Assembly (NCBI GenBank): GCA_963169345.1
Contig: CAUJCT010000031.1
Location: 1-64,000 of the forward strand
Source of the DNA: Bacteroidota bacterium
GTDB taxonomy: Bacteria > Bacteroidota > Bacteroidia > NS11-12g > UBA955
Reading direction: 5' to 3'
DNA length: 64,000 bases
In this document: piece after piece, positions 26,831 to 36,384 of the stretch
Layout: every line of letters starts with the position of its first letter
Numbering within the stretch: the first letter of the stretch is position 1
The notes under the pieces: model-generated
The model's database searches: none
Told to the model about the DNA's origin: nothing
The model's input: the letters and a program-made list of their open reading frames with translations, nothing else
Program-made: the position numbers and the translations under genes

Positions 26831-27411
26831 AGCAATTTCAGTGATTGCTTGATAATATCTTCAACAGAGATGCCGGGTTGAGTTTCGGCAATTTTACTAA
26901 GCACTTTTTCGGAGGCATTTCTTGGGAAACCGAGTGCCAATAGAGCTTGAAGTGCTTCATCGAATGATTTTCCGGGCATTCGACCTATTTCTTCTATGCC
27001 ACCAGTACCCAAACGGCCAACTTTATCCTGCAATTCGATAATAATTCTTTGTGCAGTTTTTGGTCCAACTCCTTTTACGGATTTTAAGAGATTTATATTG
27101 CCATTTGCAATTGCGCTGATGATAGATGTAACAGACTGCCCACTCAAAATCATTCGGGCAGTATTCGTACCGACGCCATTTACCAGGATAAGCAATCTGA
27201 AAAGTTCTCTTTCTGTTGCGTCATAGAAGCCGTATAATGTGTGAGCATCTTCTTTGATGGCCAGATGTATGAGCAAACGAATTTGTTTAACGGACTTTAT
27301 TTGTTCGTAAGTGTTAATAGAAATAAGAATGTGGTAACCAATGCCATTGTTATTTACCACAACAAATGCAGGGTTCACCTGTTCGATACTACCTTCAATA
27401 AATTCGTACAT
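26827..27411 (-). CDS. ruvA: Holliday junction branch migration protein RuvA
   Basis: The 194-residue protein has the OB-fold N-terminal domain (1-65), two helix-hairpin-helix motifs (VNGVGTNTAR and VKGVGPKTAQ), and the flexible C-terminal domain III that contacts RuvB. RuvA tetramers hold the four-way junction open while RuvB pumps DNA. ruvB and ruvC are not in the window, as is usual in Bacteroidetes. It follows ilvE by 3 bp on the same strand. Confidence 0.97.
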   Translation of the reverse strand: MYEFIEGSIEQVNPAFVVVNNNGIGYHILISINTYEQIKSVKQIRLLIHLAIKEDAHTLYGFYDATERELFRLLILVNGVGTNTARMILSGQSVTSIISAIANGNINLLKSVKGVGPKTAQRIIIELQDKVGRLGTGGIEEIGRMPGKSFDEALQALLALGFPRNASEKVLSKIAETQPGISVEDIIKQSLKLL

Positions 27412-27414
27412 GGA

Positions 27415-28491
27415 TTAATAGGTAACTTCCGATTCACTCACAATTTCAACCCAGCCAAACTGATCAGGCATTTCCAGCGTTCTTATTTTTTGAAAATCGC
27501 TTAGGATTTCTTTGCCAATTAAATTTTCAGTATGGTTGACATTGAAATTTTGACCTTTGTAATTGAACAGCTCAATATTGGTGACGGTTGCGGCAGTACC
27601 GGAGACGAACATTTCTTTGAGTTCGCCATTTTTGTGCCAGTTAATCAGTTCGTCAACACTTACTTTTTTCTCTACGACATTCAAGCCTTTAGAGCGAAGC
27701 AGTTTTATGATAGAATCACGGGTAATTCCGGCGAGCAGACTATCGTTTAATTCAGGGGTATAAACAGCATCTTTGGTGATAACGAATACATTACTGGTGC
27801 CGGTTTCTTCAAGGTATTGATGATGTTCGCCGTCGGTCCATAATACCTGATCAAATCCGTCTTTTTGGGCGAGTTTGGTAGGATACATGGAAGCAGCATA
27901 GTTACCTGCGCATTTGGCAGAACCAACACCGCCTTTACTTGCACGGGTATAGTGGTCTTCGATGCGCACTTTCAGCGGGTGACTATAATAAGCTGCGACA
28001 GGGCAGGCATAAATCATAAACTTATAGTTTTCGCTTGGTTTTACACCAAGAAAATCGTCAGTTGCAAACATGAAAGGACGGATATACAATGCGCTTCCGG
28101 GAGTAGTAGGAATCCAGTCTTTATCAATGGTGACAAGTGTTTTCAGGCCTTCCATGAAAATTTCTTCAGGTAAAGCCGGCATACACATTCTTTCAGCTGA
28201 AGTATTGAGACGTTTTAAATTGTCATTGGCACGGAATAAGGTTACAACACCTTCTTCGTTTTTAAATGCTTTCATGCCTTCGAAAATGGATTGTCCATAG
28301 TGAAGAGCAGATAGAGTTGGACTTAAAGGAATTTTTCCAAAAGGGTCAATTCTGAAGTTCTGCCATTGGCCGTTAACGTAGTCACACGAAAACATGTGAT
28401 CAGTGAACACTCTGCCAAAAACAATATTATCGGGATCAAATGAAGAAATTCTTGATTCTTCGACAAGATTTGTTGTAATTTTGAGGCTCAT
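27415..28491 (-). CDS. ilvE: Branched-chain amino acid aminotransferase
   Basis: The 358-residue class IV PLP enzyme has the predicted Schiff-base Lys193 (GSAKCAGNYAA), LHYGQSIFEGMKAF near residue 64, and EETGTSNVF as the phosphate-binding/active-site loop. It matches the type II (eukaryote-like, ~350 residue) BCAT group. It interconverts Leu, Ile and Val with their 2-oxo acids. ruvA begins 3 bp after its stop and is likely co-transcribed. Divergent from the unknown gene at 28517. Confidence 0.95.
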   Translation of the reverse strand: MSLKITTNLVEESRISSFDPDNIVFGRVFTDHMFSCDYVNGQWQNFRIDPFGKIPLSPTLSALHYGQSIFEGMKAFKNEEGVVTLFRANDNLKRLNTSAERMCMPALPEEIFMEGLKTLVTIDKDWIPTTPGSALYIRPFMFATDDFLGVKPSENYKFMIYACPVAAYYSHPLKVRIEDHYTRASKGGVGSAKCAGNYAASMYPTKLAQKDGFDQVLWTDGEHHQYLEETGTSNVFVITKDAVYTPELNDSLLAGITRDSIIKLLRSKGLNVVEKKVSVDELINWHKNGELKEMFVSGTAATVTNIELFNYKGQNFNVNHTENLIGKEILSDFQKIRTLEMPDQFGWVEIVSESEVTY

Positions 28492-28516
28492 TTTAGATGC
28501 AAATTAAAGCAATTAA

Positions 28517-29023
28517 ATGGATCAAAACCTAATAATTCCCGAAAATTATCCCGAGCACGTGACGATGTTTCTTGGTCAGGATTTATATCTGATCAATGAG
28601 CCAAAGTGGTATGAACAGATAGAAAGTGAAGGTGGAAATAAGTACCGCTTTCTCAATATTGTATCCCATAATCACAAAGAAATAATCCCTCCGGCCAATA
28701 AGGATTTTTTCTTTAGAATGGCTAATGCGGTGCAAACCGACAGAATTAAAATGGATGCGGATGGCTTTTGTGTAATCAATGTGATGGATTATCCAGGCTT
28801 GAAATGGAAGAATCTCGAACAAATATTCAGTCCAAAGTATTGTATTTTCTGGGGTGTCGACCCTCATGCATTCGATATTTCTTGCAAATTTTATGGAGGA
28901 GCAAAAATCAACGACTGTAAAATTACTTATGTTGACAGTATGGCTAAAGTTGAAGAAGATGTGACGCTGAAAAAGAAACTTTGGGAAATCATTAAACGCA
29001 TGTTTGAAATTCCAAGTAAATAA
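28517..29023 (+). CDS. Conserved-looking protein of unknown function
   Basis: The 168-residue soluble protein has no signal peptide or membrane segment. Visible features are an acidic N-terminal half, the hydrophobic strand CIFWGVDPHAFD, and a basic C-terminal helix. I do not recognise a family. Its stop codon directly abuts the rdgB ATG (TAAATG, zero gap), so translation is coupled, and queA follows; a role alongside nucleotide or tRNA maintenance is only a guess from context. Confidence 0.72.
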   Translation: MDQNLIIPENYPEHVTMFLGQDLYLINEPKWYEQIESEGGNKYRFLNIVSHNHKEIIPPANKDFFFRMANAVQTDRIKMDADGFCVINVMDYPGLKWKNLEQIFSPKYCIFWGVDPHAFDISCKFYGGAKINDCKITYVDSMAKVEEDVTLKKKLWEIIKRMFEIPSK

Positions 29024-29614
29024 ATGGTAGAAGCTGTGAAGGAAATTGTATTTGCATCCAATAACAAGCATAAACTGGATGAGATAAGAGACATGTTGCC
29101 GGATGGTATACAGTTATTAAGTCAGGCAGAAATAGGATTTAATCAGGACGTTGAAGAGACAGGCAAAACATTTGAAGACAATGCCTTATTAAAAGCCCAG
29201 GCACTGTTCGATTTTTCAGGTAAAGTCTGTTTTGCTGACGATAGTGGTTTGGAAGTAAAAGCTTTGAAAGGACAACCTGGAGTAAAAAGCGCCAGGTATT
29301 CGGGAGAACCTGTAGACCACAAACGCAATGTCAGCTTATTGATTAAGAATCTTGAAGGAAAGAAAGACAGAACAGCCAGGTTTGTAACCGTTATATGTCT
29401 GCTGACAGCAGATAAAACATTGTTTTTTGAAGGTGAAGTAAAAGGTACAATAGCAGAAGCACCAAGAGGAGACAATGGTTTTGGATATGATCCGGTGTTT
29501 ATACCTGAGGGAGAAAACCGAACTTTTGCTGAGATGAGTCCGGAAGAAAAAAATGCCATTTCGCATAGGAAAAGGGCAGTGGAAAAACTACTTGAATTCT
29601 TGAAATATCTTTGA
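29024..29614 (+). CDS. rdgB: Non-canonical purine NTP pyrophosphatase (RdgB/HAM1)
   Basis: The 196-residue protein shows the HAM1 signatures ASNNKHKLDEI near the start, FADDSGLEVKAL, and GFGYDPVF with the following SHRKRA. It hydrolyses dITP, ITP and XTP to the monophosphates, keeping deaminated purines out of DNA and RNA. It lies in a tightly packed set with the unknown gene upstream (zero gap) and queA downstream (1-nt overlap, TGATG). Confidence 0.96.
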   Translation: MVEAVKEIVFASNNKHKLDEIRDMLPDGIQLLSQAEIGFNQDVEETGKTFEDNALLKAQALFDFSGKVCFADDSGLEVKALKGQPGVKSARYSGEPVDHKRNVSLLIKNLEGKKDRTARFVTVICLLTADKTLFFEGEVKGTIAEAPRGDNGFGYDPVFIPEGENRTFAEMSPEEKNAISHRKRAVEKLLEFLKYL

Positions 29615-30789
29615 TGTTAAGTATTCCTAAGATTCCTATCGATGATTACAACTATTTGTTGCCCGATGACAGAATAGCACAGAAAGCTGCTGAGCCGCGA
29701 GACAGTAGCAAGCTGCTCTTATATAATAAAGGCAATATTTCGGTTAACATATTTAAAAATTTACCGGATTGTCTTGCGGAAGGCGATCATCTTGTATTCA
29801 ATAATACAAAGGTCATACCTGCCAGAATTTTCACACAAAATCAGAATGGTGCCAGGGTAGAGATATTTCTGTTAAACCCGGTTGGTCAAGACCACAGCAT
29901 GGCATTGGCTACTACTAACACTTGTCGATGGGAGTGCCTGATAGGCAACAGTAAGAAATGGAAATCTGAAGAAATATTGAGTATAACAATCGAAGATTTA
30001 AGATTGGAACTTAAAAGGGAAGATAATCAGATTGTGAAATTTGAATGGGAAGGGGGATTGCATTTTTCGGAAATTCTCAACAGAATTGGCCGATTGCCTT
30101 TGCCACCTTATATCAAACACGAAGCTGATGAAGAGGATTCCAAAAGATATCAGACAGTTTTTTCTAAAATTGAAGGTTCGGTGGCCGCTCCAACAGCAGG
30201 ATTGCACTTTACAGACGAGGTATTGCAAAATCTCGCTGACAGAGGAATAAGAAAATCGTTTTTAACACTGCATGTCGGGGCTGGAACTTTTTTACCCGTG
30301 AAAGTTGAAGATGCCACACAGCATGCCATGCACAGCGAAAGTTTTGAAGTCAGCAGACAGTTTCTTGAAAGTATAAAGACAGCAGGCAGATTGCTGGTTG
30401 TGGGCACTACAGCCTGCAGGGTTATGGAGAGTTTACATAATATGGCTTTGTCTGTATTAGACCATACAGAACCGGGTTTCATTAATCAGTTTGCTTATGT
30501 CGGGGAAAACAGGAAACTGAGCAAATATGAGGTAGCCGAGACCTTATTGGGGTATATGAATGCAAATGGATTGGAAATATTGAAAGGCCGCACTTCCATT
30601 ATGATAATTCCGGGTTATGAATTTAAACTGATAGATGGACTTATAACGAATTTTCATCAGCCTAAGTCGACATTGTTGCTGCTAATAGCGGCTTTGATTG
30701 GGGACGATTGGAAGAAGGTTTATAAAAGCGCTATGGACAATGGTTTCAGGTTCCTAAGTTATGGAGACAGTTCCTTGCTGATACCTTGA
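29614..30789 (+). CDS. queA: S-adenosylmethionine:tRNA ribosyltransferase-isomerase
   Basis: From ATG 29614 the enzyme has 391 residues, longer than the usual ~345 residues of E. coli-type QueA. Family motifs are present: LLPDDRIAQ, HLVFNNTKVIPARI, APTAGLHFT, LHVGAGTFLPV, and the C-terminal NFHQPKSTLLLL. It transfers the ribosyl group of SAM to preQ1 at tRNA position 34 in queuosine synthesis. The frame's first codon (TTG 29611) is discarded because the ATG overlaps the rdgB stop by 1 nt. Confidence 0.95.
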   Translation: MLSIPKIPIDDYNYLLPDDRIAQKAAEPRDSSKLLLYNKGNISVNIFKNLPDCLAEGDHLVFNNTKVIPARIFTQNQNGARVEIFLLNPVGQDHSMALATTNTCRWECLIGNSKKWKSEEILSITIEDLRLELKREDNQIVKFEWEGGLHFSEILNRIGRLPLPPYIKHEADEEDSKRYQTVFSKIEGSVAAPTAGLHFTDEVLQNLADRGIRKSFLTLHVGAGTFLPVKVEDATQHAMHSESFEVSRQFLESIKTAGRLLVVGTTACRVMESLHNMALSVLDHTEPGFINQFAYVGENRKLSKYEVAETLLGYMNANGLEILKGRTSIMIIPGYEFKLIDGLITNFHQPKSTLLLLIAALIGDDWKKVYKSAMDNGFRFLSYGDSSLLIP

Positions 30790-30813
30790 TTTTTTAAAAA
30801 CAATATTTTAGAT

Positions 30814-30821
30814 TAAATTTG
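30814..30821 (+). promoter_or_regulatory. -7 box TAAATTTG of the ompH-murI unit
   Basis: A perfect TAnnTTTG follows the queA stop; with a predicted start near 30826 the leader before ATG 30887 would be about 60 nt. A TTTT tetramer lies at the -33 distance. Confidence 0.5.
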
Positions 30822-30886
30822 CCCACTTATAACAAAATTGGCACGTTATTCGTTTAACTGCTAAATAGCATTCAAAAAATAGTAAT

Positions 30887-31426
30887 ATGAAAGCAAAAAT
30901 TTTCCTTCTAACTGCGTTTTTCTCATTATTGACAGGGGCGTTAAGTGCTCAGAAATTTGCTTATGTGGATACAGATTATATTCTGAATCAGATGACAGAA
31001 TACAAAGCTGCACAGAAGCAATTGAACGAATTGTCACAGAAATGGGAAAATGACATTAAAATCATGAAAGATGAGATTGATAAAATGTATAAAGATTACA
31101 GGGCTGAAGAGATTTTGTTGAGTGCCACTCAAAAGAAAGAAAGAGAAGATGCCATAGTAGCGAAAGAAGAAGAGATGAAGCGATTTGAGCAGGAGAAATT
31201 CGGAGTTAACGGAGAATTATTCAAAAAGAGACAAGAGTTAATTAAGCCAATTCAGGACAAAGTTTTTGCAGCTATCCAAAGAGTAGCTAAGAACAATGGT
31301 CTGGATTTCATTTTCGACAAATCAGCCAATATGAACATTTTGTTCAGCAATCCAAAGTACGACCGCAGTGATGATGTTTTAGACGAGTTAGGCATCACAC
31401 AGACAGAAAACCCAAACGATAAATAA
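30887..31426 (+). CDS. OmpH/Skp family periplasmic chaperone (copy 1)
   Basis: The 179-residue protein has a signal peptide (cleavage near LSAQK, about 21), a long charged coiled-coil (about 45-115), and a conserved end (KNNGLDFIFDK). Skp/OmpH trimers hold unfolded outer-membrane proteins like tentacles during transit to BamA. A paralogue follows after 22 bp. The gene order ompH-ompH-murI is typical in Bacteroidetes, though the usual upstream bamA is missing here. Confidence 0.9.
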   Translation: MKAKIFLLTAFFSLLTGALSAQKFAYVDTDYILNQMTEYKAAQKQLNELSQKWENDIKIMKDEIDKMYKDYRAEEILLSATQKKEREDAIVAKEEEMKRFEQEKFGVNGELFKKRQELIKPIQDKVFAAIQRVAKNNGLDFIFDKSANMNILFSNPKYDRSDDVLDELGITQTENPNDK

Positions 31427-31446
31427 AAAAAATCCCAAACGATAAA
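31411..31446 (+). repeat. 13-bp direct repeat CCCAAACGATAAA across the ompH junction
   Basis: The last codons and stop of ompH copy 1 (31411-31423) are repeated exactly at 31434-31446, just before the ATG of copy 2. It may be a scar of the gene duplication or of strand slippage. Confidence 0.5.
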
Positions 31447-31448
31447 AA

Positions 31449-32033
31449 ATGAAAAATTCCATTGTCATTATTGCCCTATTGTGTTTCAGTGCATTTTTAC
31501 CAAGTGTTTCCAAAGCTCAACAAGTTGCTCACATCAACTATATGGATGTGGTTCAAATGATGCCGGAGTATGCAAAAGCATCGGCTGCCTACGAAATATA
31601 CAAACAGTCTCAGGAAGATGTACTGGCTGAGCTGCAGATGAGATACGAAGGTTATCAGAAAAGTCTTGAAAAAGAATCAAGCGCTCCGGTACCTAATCAA
31701 ACCAGAATTAAAATTATTTCACAGAAAATGCAGATAACGCTTGAAGAGTATCAGCAAAAACAAGTTGAAATTCAGGATAGTTTGAATGCCAAAATGTATG
31801 AATTGGTTGATCCAATCAAAAAGAGAGTTGCTGATGTTGTAGCTGAAGTTGCAAAAGAAAAAGGCTATACTCATGTAATCGACAACAGTTCGGGTACATT
31901 AATTTACGCTGATCCTGCACATGATATTACCGAAATAGTGAAAGCAAAACTTGGAATTAAAGACAAACCTACTTCCAATTCTGCAGCAGGTAAACCAAAG
32001 CCAATCGGCACCGGTGGTATTGGTGGTAAATAG
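31449..32033 (+). CDS. OmpH/Skp family periplasmic chaperone (copy 2)
   Basis: The 194-residue paralogue has a signal peptide ending SKAQ (about 23), then VAHINYMDVVQMMPEY, a central coiled-coil (about 50-125), and the conserved KGYTHVIDNSSG. A Gly/Pro/Lys-rich C-terminal tail follows that copy 1 lacks. It probably forms hetero- or homotrimers with the same chaperone role. murI starts 17 bp downstream. Confidence 0.9.
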   Translation: MKNSIVIIALLCFSAFLPSVSKAQQVAHINYMDVVQMMPEYAKASAAYEIYKQSQEDVLAELQMRYEGYQKSLEKESSAPVPNQTRIKIISQKMQITLEEYQQKQVEIQDSLNAKMYELVDPIKKRVADVVAEVAKEKGYTHVIDNSSGTLIYADPAHDITEIVKAKLGIKDKPTSNSAAGKPKPIGTGGIGGK

Positions 32034-32050
32034 ACTAGCTTACTAGAAAG

Positions 32051-32887
32051 TTGTCTTCAGGTAAATTCAATCCAAAGGCTTCACATCCAATTGGTGTTTT
32101 CGACTCCGGTATTGGCGGGCTAACTGTGGCCAAGGCTATCAGCGACCTTTTGCCAAACGAAAGTCTGATTTATTTTGGGGATACTGCCCACATGCCTTAT
32201 GGGGAAAAATCACCCCACGCTATTAAATCTTATTCAGAAAAAATTGCGTCTTTTTTAATAGATCAGCCATGTAAACTGATTGTCATTGCGTGTAATTCAG
32301 CATCTGCGACGGCTTTCAGACAGGTTCAAAAGATACTTCCGGATAAACATTTTGTTATCAATGTCATCGACCCGGTTGTTCAACATTTGAGTCGTGACGG
32401 ACACCGTAGAAAAATTGGCCTGATAGGTACCAAACGCACAGTGAGCAGCGCTGTTTACAAGAAAAAGTTTGAGAAAGCCGATCCTGATATTCAGCTTAAA
32501 TCTTTAGCAACCCCATTGCTGGCTCCTATGATTGAAGAAGGTTTTTTCAATAATAAAATTTCCAGAACGATAGTACACTCTTATTTAAGTAACCCGCATT
32601 TAGCACATATAGAGAGTATCATTCTGGCATGTACGCATTATCCGCTAATTATAAATGAGATCAGTTCTTTTTACAAGGGGAAGGTCGAAATCATTAATTC
32701 AGCAGAAATAGTGAGTCTGGCAGTTAAAAATTTTCTGGATGAGAACAGTTTGCTCAACAAAAGCAGTAAGGCACCGGGGCATAAGTTTTTTGTCAGTGAT
32801 TATACCTCTTCATTTGAGGAAACAGCAAAAATTTTCTTTGGAGGTAAAATCAAATTGAAGGAAAAAAATCTCTGGAACGAGAAATAG
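32051..32887 (+). CDS. murI: Glutamate racemase
   Basis: The 278-residue enzyme makes D-glutamate for peptidoglycan. The active-site elements are Asp18-Ser19 (FDSGIGGLTV), Cys81 (CNSASA), and Cys194 with His196 (CTHYPL), the two cysteines acting as opposite acid/bases. The start is a TTG at 32051; no ATG lies before the catalytic FDSG motif. It sits at the end of the ompH pair. Confidence 0.95.
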   Translation: MSSGKFNPKASHPIGVFDSGIGGLTVAKAISDLLPNESLIYFGDTAHMPYGEKSPHAIKSYSEKIASFLIDQPCKLIVIACNSASATAFRQVQKILPDKHFVINVIDPVVQHLSRDGHRRKIGLIGTKRTVSSAVYKKKFEKADPDIQLKSLATPLLAPMIEEGFFNNKISRTIVHSYLSNPHLAHIESIILACTHYPLIINEISSFYKGKVEIINSAEIVSLAVKNFLDENSLLNKSSKAPGHKFFVSDYTSSFEETAKIFFGGKIKLKEKNLWNEK

Positions 32888-32928
32888 TTTTCTTCAGTCT
32901 TATTTTCCTCATTTTTCCTTGCGTATTA

Positions 32929-32960
32929 TTTGTGTTTAAAGGTACAAAAGTCTAAATTTG
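32929..32960 (+). promoter_or_regulatory. Promoter of the aconitase gene
   Basis: TTTG (32929-32932), 20 nt, then TAAATTTG (32953-32960). Both elements fit the Bacteroidetes housekeeping consensus. The start codon is 22 nt further. Confidence 0.65.
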
Positions 32961-32982
32961 CGCCACATCAAAAAATAATACC

Positions 32983-35250
32983 ATGGCATTCGATTTAGAC
33001 ATGATTAAGCGAGTATATGCCGCTATGCCGCAACGTGTGGCTGCAGCTCGTCAATTGCTTCAAAGACCTCTTACATTAACAGAAAAAATTCTTTACTCAC
33101 ATTTAAGTGAAGGGACGCCTTCTCAGACTTTTGAAAGAGGAAACAGTTATGTCGATTTTGCTCCGGACAGAGTAGCCATGCAGGATGCAACAGCTCAGAT
33201 GGCTTTGTTGCAGTTTATGCAAGCTGGTCGTCCGAAAGTGGCTGTGCCAAGTACTGTACACTGTGATCACCTTATCAATGCTAAGGTTGAAGCAGTTGAA
33301 GATTTAAAATTTGCCAATAATGAAAGCAAAGAGGTTTACGACTTTCTTTCATCTGTTAGTAACAAATATGGCATTGGTTTCTGGAAGCCAGGTGCAGGCA
33401 TTATTCACCAGGTAGTTTTAGAAAACTACGCTTTTCCGGGTGGAATGATGATTGGTACTGATTCTCATACTGTAAATGCAGGAGGATTGGGGATGGTTGC
33501 AATTGGTGTTGGTGGTGCGGATGCCTGTGATGTGATGGCCGGTTTGCCATGGGAGTTGAAATTCCCTAAGTTAATTGGTGTTAAGTTGACTGGTAAATTG
33601 AGCGGATGGACATCACCTAAAGATGTTATTTTAAAAGTTGCCGGCATACTTACCGTAAAAGGTGGTACTGGCGCTATTGTAGAATATTTTGGTGAAGGAG
33701 CAGAGGCAATGAGCTGTACGGGTAAAGGTACTATCTGTAACATGGGTGCTGAAATTGGTGCTACAACATCTACTTTTGGTTATGATGGCAGTATGGAAAG
33801 ATACCTGAGAGCGACCGGTAGAGCTGAAGTTGCAGATATGGCGAATGCGGTAAAGGAACACCTTACTGCAGATGCTGAGTGTTATGCTCAACCTGAGAAA
33901 TATTTTGATCAGGTGATTGAAATTAACTTGTCTGAATTGGAACCTCATATCAACGGTCCTTTCACTCCAGACTTAGCCACACCTATTTCAAAAATGAAAG
34001 AAGTGGCTGCAGCTAATGGCTGGCCTTTGAATATTGAAGTTGGATTAATAGGCAGTTGTACAAACAGCAGTTACGAAGATATATCCAGAGCAGCCAGTCT
34101 TGCAGACCAGGTTGCCAAAAAGAATCTGAAAACAAAAGCTGAATTTACCATAACACCAGGTAGTGAGCAAGTTCGTTATACAATTGCCCGCGATGGATTT
34201 ATAGATACATTCCATAAAATTGGAGCTACAGTGTTTGCCAACGCCTGTGGTCCTTGTATCGGTATGTGGACAAGAGTAGGAGCTGAGAAAAAAGAAAAGA
34301 ACTCTATCATCCACTCATTTAACAGAAATTTTGCTGCCAGACAGGATGGTAATCCAAATACGCACGCTTTTGTTGCCAGTCCTGAAATTACAACAGCACT
34401 GGCTATTGCCGGTCGTTTGGATTTCAATCCGCTGACTGATACTTTGGTAAATGAAAATGGAGAATCTGTTAAACTGGATGAACCAAGTGGATTGGAGTTG
34501 CCAACAAAAGGATTTGCAGTAGAAGATGCAGGCTATCAGGCTCCGGCAGCGGATGGTTCAGGTGTGATAGTCAATGTAGCCTCAGATAGCAATCGTTTAC
34601 AATTATTGGAGCCTTTTGCAGCCTGGGAAGGTACAGATTTGAAAGGTATGAAACTGCTCATCAAAGCGAAAGGCAAGTGTACTACCGACCATATCAGTAT
34701 GGCAGGACCATGGCTGAAATTCCGCGGTCACCTTGATAACATTTCAAACAATATGTTAATTGGCGCAGTGAATTTCTTCAATGAAAAGACCAATTCTGTT
34801 AAGAACCAATTGACAAATGAATATGATGAGGTTCCTAAAGTACAAAGACAATATAAAGCACAGGGAATAGGTAGTGTAGTTGTAGGTGACGAAAACTACG
34901 GAGAAGGATCAAGCCGTGAGCACGCAGCAATGGAACCAAGACATCTGGGTGTGAGAGTTGTTCTGACTAAATCATTTGCTCGTATCCACGAAACCAATTT
35001 GAAAAAACAGGGCATGCTTGCTTTGACTTTCGCTGATAAAGCAGATTACGACAAAATTAAAGAAGATGACAATATCGATTTAATTGGCTTGACAGACTTT
35101 ACACCAAACGTACCATTAAAAATGGTTTTGAATCACCAAGATGGCAGTTCAGATACCATTACTTGCAATCACTCTTATAACGCTCAGCAAATAGAGTGGT
35201 TTAAGGCAGGAGGTGCATTGAATATTATAAGAAAAAATATAAGCGCTTAA
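32983..35250 (+). CDS. Aconitate hydratase, mitochondrial type
   Basis: The 755-residue enzyme interconverts citrate and isocitrate in the TCA cycle. The [4Fe-4S] ligands are Cys359 (GSCTNSS), Cys422 and Cys425 (ACGPCIG), almost identical in number to animal mitochondrial aconitase (358, 421, 424). The SxREH-type swivel-domain motif appears as [14 protein letters not shown]. Length and spacing match the mitochondrial/Bacteroidetes clade and differ from bacterial AcnA (~890) and AcnB (~865). Own promoter and terminator, so monocistronic. Confidence 0.96.
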   Translation: MAFDLDMIKRVYAAMPQRVAAARQLLQRPLTLTEKILYSHLSEGTPSQTFERGNSYVDFAPDRVAMQDATAQMALLQFMQAGRPKVAVPSTVHCDHLINAKVEAVEDLKFANNESKEVYDFLSSVSNKYGIGFWKPGAGIIHQVVLENYAFPGGMMIGTDSHTVNAGGLGMVAIGVGGADACDVMAGLPWELKFPKLIGVKLTGKLSGWTSPKDVILKVAGILTVKGGTGAIVEYFGEGAEAMSCTGKGTICNMGAEIGATTSTFGYDGSMERYLRATGRAEVADMANAVKEHLTADAECYAQPEKYFDQVIEINLSELEPHINGPFTPDLATPISKMKEVAAANGWPLNIEVGLIGSCTNSSYEDISRAASLADQVAKKNLKTKAEFTITPGSEQVRYTIARDGFIDTFHKIGATVFANACGPCIGMWTRVGAEKKEKNSIIHSFNRNFAARQDGNPNTHAFVASPEITTALAIAGRLDFNPLTDTLVNENGESVKLDEPSGLELPTKGFAVEDAGYQAPAADGSGVIVNVASDSNRLQLLEPFAAWEGTDLKGMKLLIKAKGKCTTDHISMAGPWLKFRGHLDNISNNMLIGAVNFFNEKTNSVKNQLTNEYDEVPKVQRQYKAQGIGSVVVGDENYGEGSSREHAAMEPRHLGVRVVLTKSFARIHETNLKKQGMLALTFADKADYDKIKEDDNIDLIGLTDFTPNVPLKMVLNHQDGSSDTITCNHSYNAQQIEWFKAGGALNIIRKNISA

Positions 35251-35255
35251 TAGCG

Positions 35256-35281
35256 AGGGGGATGTAAAAATCCCCTTTTTT
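35256..35281 (+). terminator. Rho-independent terminator after aconitase
   Basis: GGGGA (35258-35262) pairs with TCCCC (35271-35275), an 8-nt loop, followed by six T. It sits 5 bp after the aconitase stop and separates it from the Fic promoter. Confidence 0.75.
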
Positions 35282-35298
35282 ATATCAAAATAAGTGAC

Positions 35299-35317
35299 TA
35301 TATTTGTCATGACAAAT
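35299..35317 (+). promoter_or_regulatory. Fic gene promoter with overlapping 16-bp palindromic operator
   Basis: A -7 box TATATTTG (35299-35306) overlaps the perfect palindrome ATTTGTCATGACAAAT (35302-35317). A related half-site, TTTGGTCAT, follows at 35317-35325. A dimeric HTH protein binding here would block RNA polymerase, and the gene just downstream encodes an HTH domain. Autorepression is inference. Confidence 0.6.
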
Positions 35318-35328
35318 TTGGTCATAAA

Positions 35329-36384
35329 GTGAAGACATTAGCAGAAATATTAAGGACAGCCAGGGTTTCATTAAATCTGAAGGTAAGAGATGTTTCAGAA
35401 CAGATGGGCATAGATGCTTCATTGCTTAGCAGATTCGAGTCAGGGAAAAGATTGCCATCACGACAGCAAATAGAGCAGCTTTCCGATATTCTACACATAG
35501 AAAACAAAGAGTTGATGGTAGCCTGGCTCAGTGCAAGGATACTTTTAGAATTGGGTTCAGAGCCTTATTTATATGATGCTTTGAAAGCCACAGAAGAGCA
35601 TGCAAGCCAAAATTTAGTCAGTTCACCAGGTTTGAGTTATGGTAATTTAACTTCGATACTCAAAAAAATAGACGGTTTAAAGAAGGAAATTGATGCGTTA
35701 AGAGCCGTAGATAGTTACAAAGTGGCGCAGTTTTTAGAACTGGAGTATACCTATCACAGCAATAAAATCGAAGGCAATACCCTCACATTAGCAGAAACTG
35801 AATTAGTGGTCAGTCAGGGTTTGACAATTTCCGGCAAGTCTATGCGAGAGCACCTTGAGGCCATTAACCACACAGAAGCGATTGCCTATATGAGGGATCT
35901 CGTTAAAGAGAAGAAGCCAGTTACCGAGCGCTTAATTCAGTCATTACATGCTATAGTTCTCAGAGGGATAGACAGAGAAAATGCCGGCATTTACAGAAAG
36001 GTTCAGGTTAGGATAGGCGGCAGCTCACATACACCACCAGATGCCTGGTTGGTACCTGTTCAAATGGAAGAACTGATCAGATGGTACAATCTCAATAAAC
36101 AGTTGCATCCTGTGGTACTAGCAGCAGAGATGCATCAAAGGTTAGTGAGTATTCATCCATTTATAGATGGGAATGGTCGCACATCAAGGCTTCTTATGAA
36201 TCTTATACTTTTGCAGAATGGCTATCCATTGGCCATCATTAAAGGAGATACATCCGAGCGTTTGAAGTACTATGAAAGTCTGGATAGTTCAAGAAGCGAA
36301 AACGAACAGGCATTTATTTCATTTATTGCTACAACAGAGCTCAAGTGTTCGGAAGAATACCTCAGGATACTAAGAGGGGCTTAA
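35329..36384 (+). CDS. Fic-domain AMP-transferase with N-terminal XRE-type HTH
   Basis: The 351-residue protein (GTG start) has an XRE/Cro-type HTH (about 3-58, VSEQMGIDASLLSRFESG). A linker leads to a Fic domain with the full catalytic motif HPFIDGNGRTSR, His276 being the base. The inhibitory motif [S/T]xxxE[G/N] is present at 144-149 (SNKIEG), placing it in class II: Glu148 would block ATP until displaced. Fic enzymes AMPylate target proteins. The HTH fused to it and the palindrome over its promoter point to self-regulation. The target is unknown. Flanked by housekeeping genes. Confidence 0.92.
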   Translation: MKTLAEILRTARVSLNLKVRDVSEQMGIDASLLSRFESGKRLPSRQQIEQLSDILHIENKELMVAWLSARILLELGSEPYLYDALKATEEHASQNLVSSPGLSYGNLTSILKKIDGLKKEIDALRAVDSYKVAQFLELEYTYHSNKIEGNTLTLAETELVVSQGLTISGKSMREHLEAINHTEAIAYMRDLVKEKKPVTERLIQSLHAIVLRGIDRENAGIYRKVQVRIGGSSHTPPDAWLVPVQMEELIRWYNLNKQLHPVVLAAEMHQRLVSIHPFIDGNGRTSRLLMNLILLQNGYPLAIIKGDTSERLKYYESLDSSRSENEQAFISFIATTELKCSEEYLRILRGA

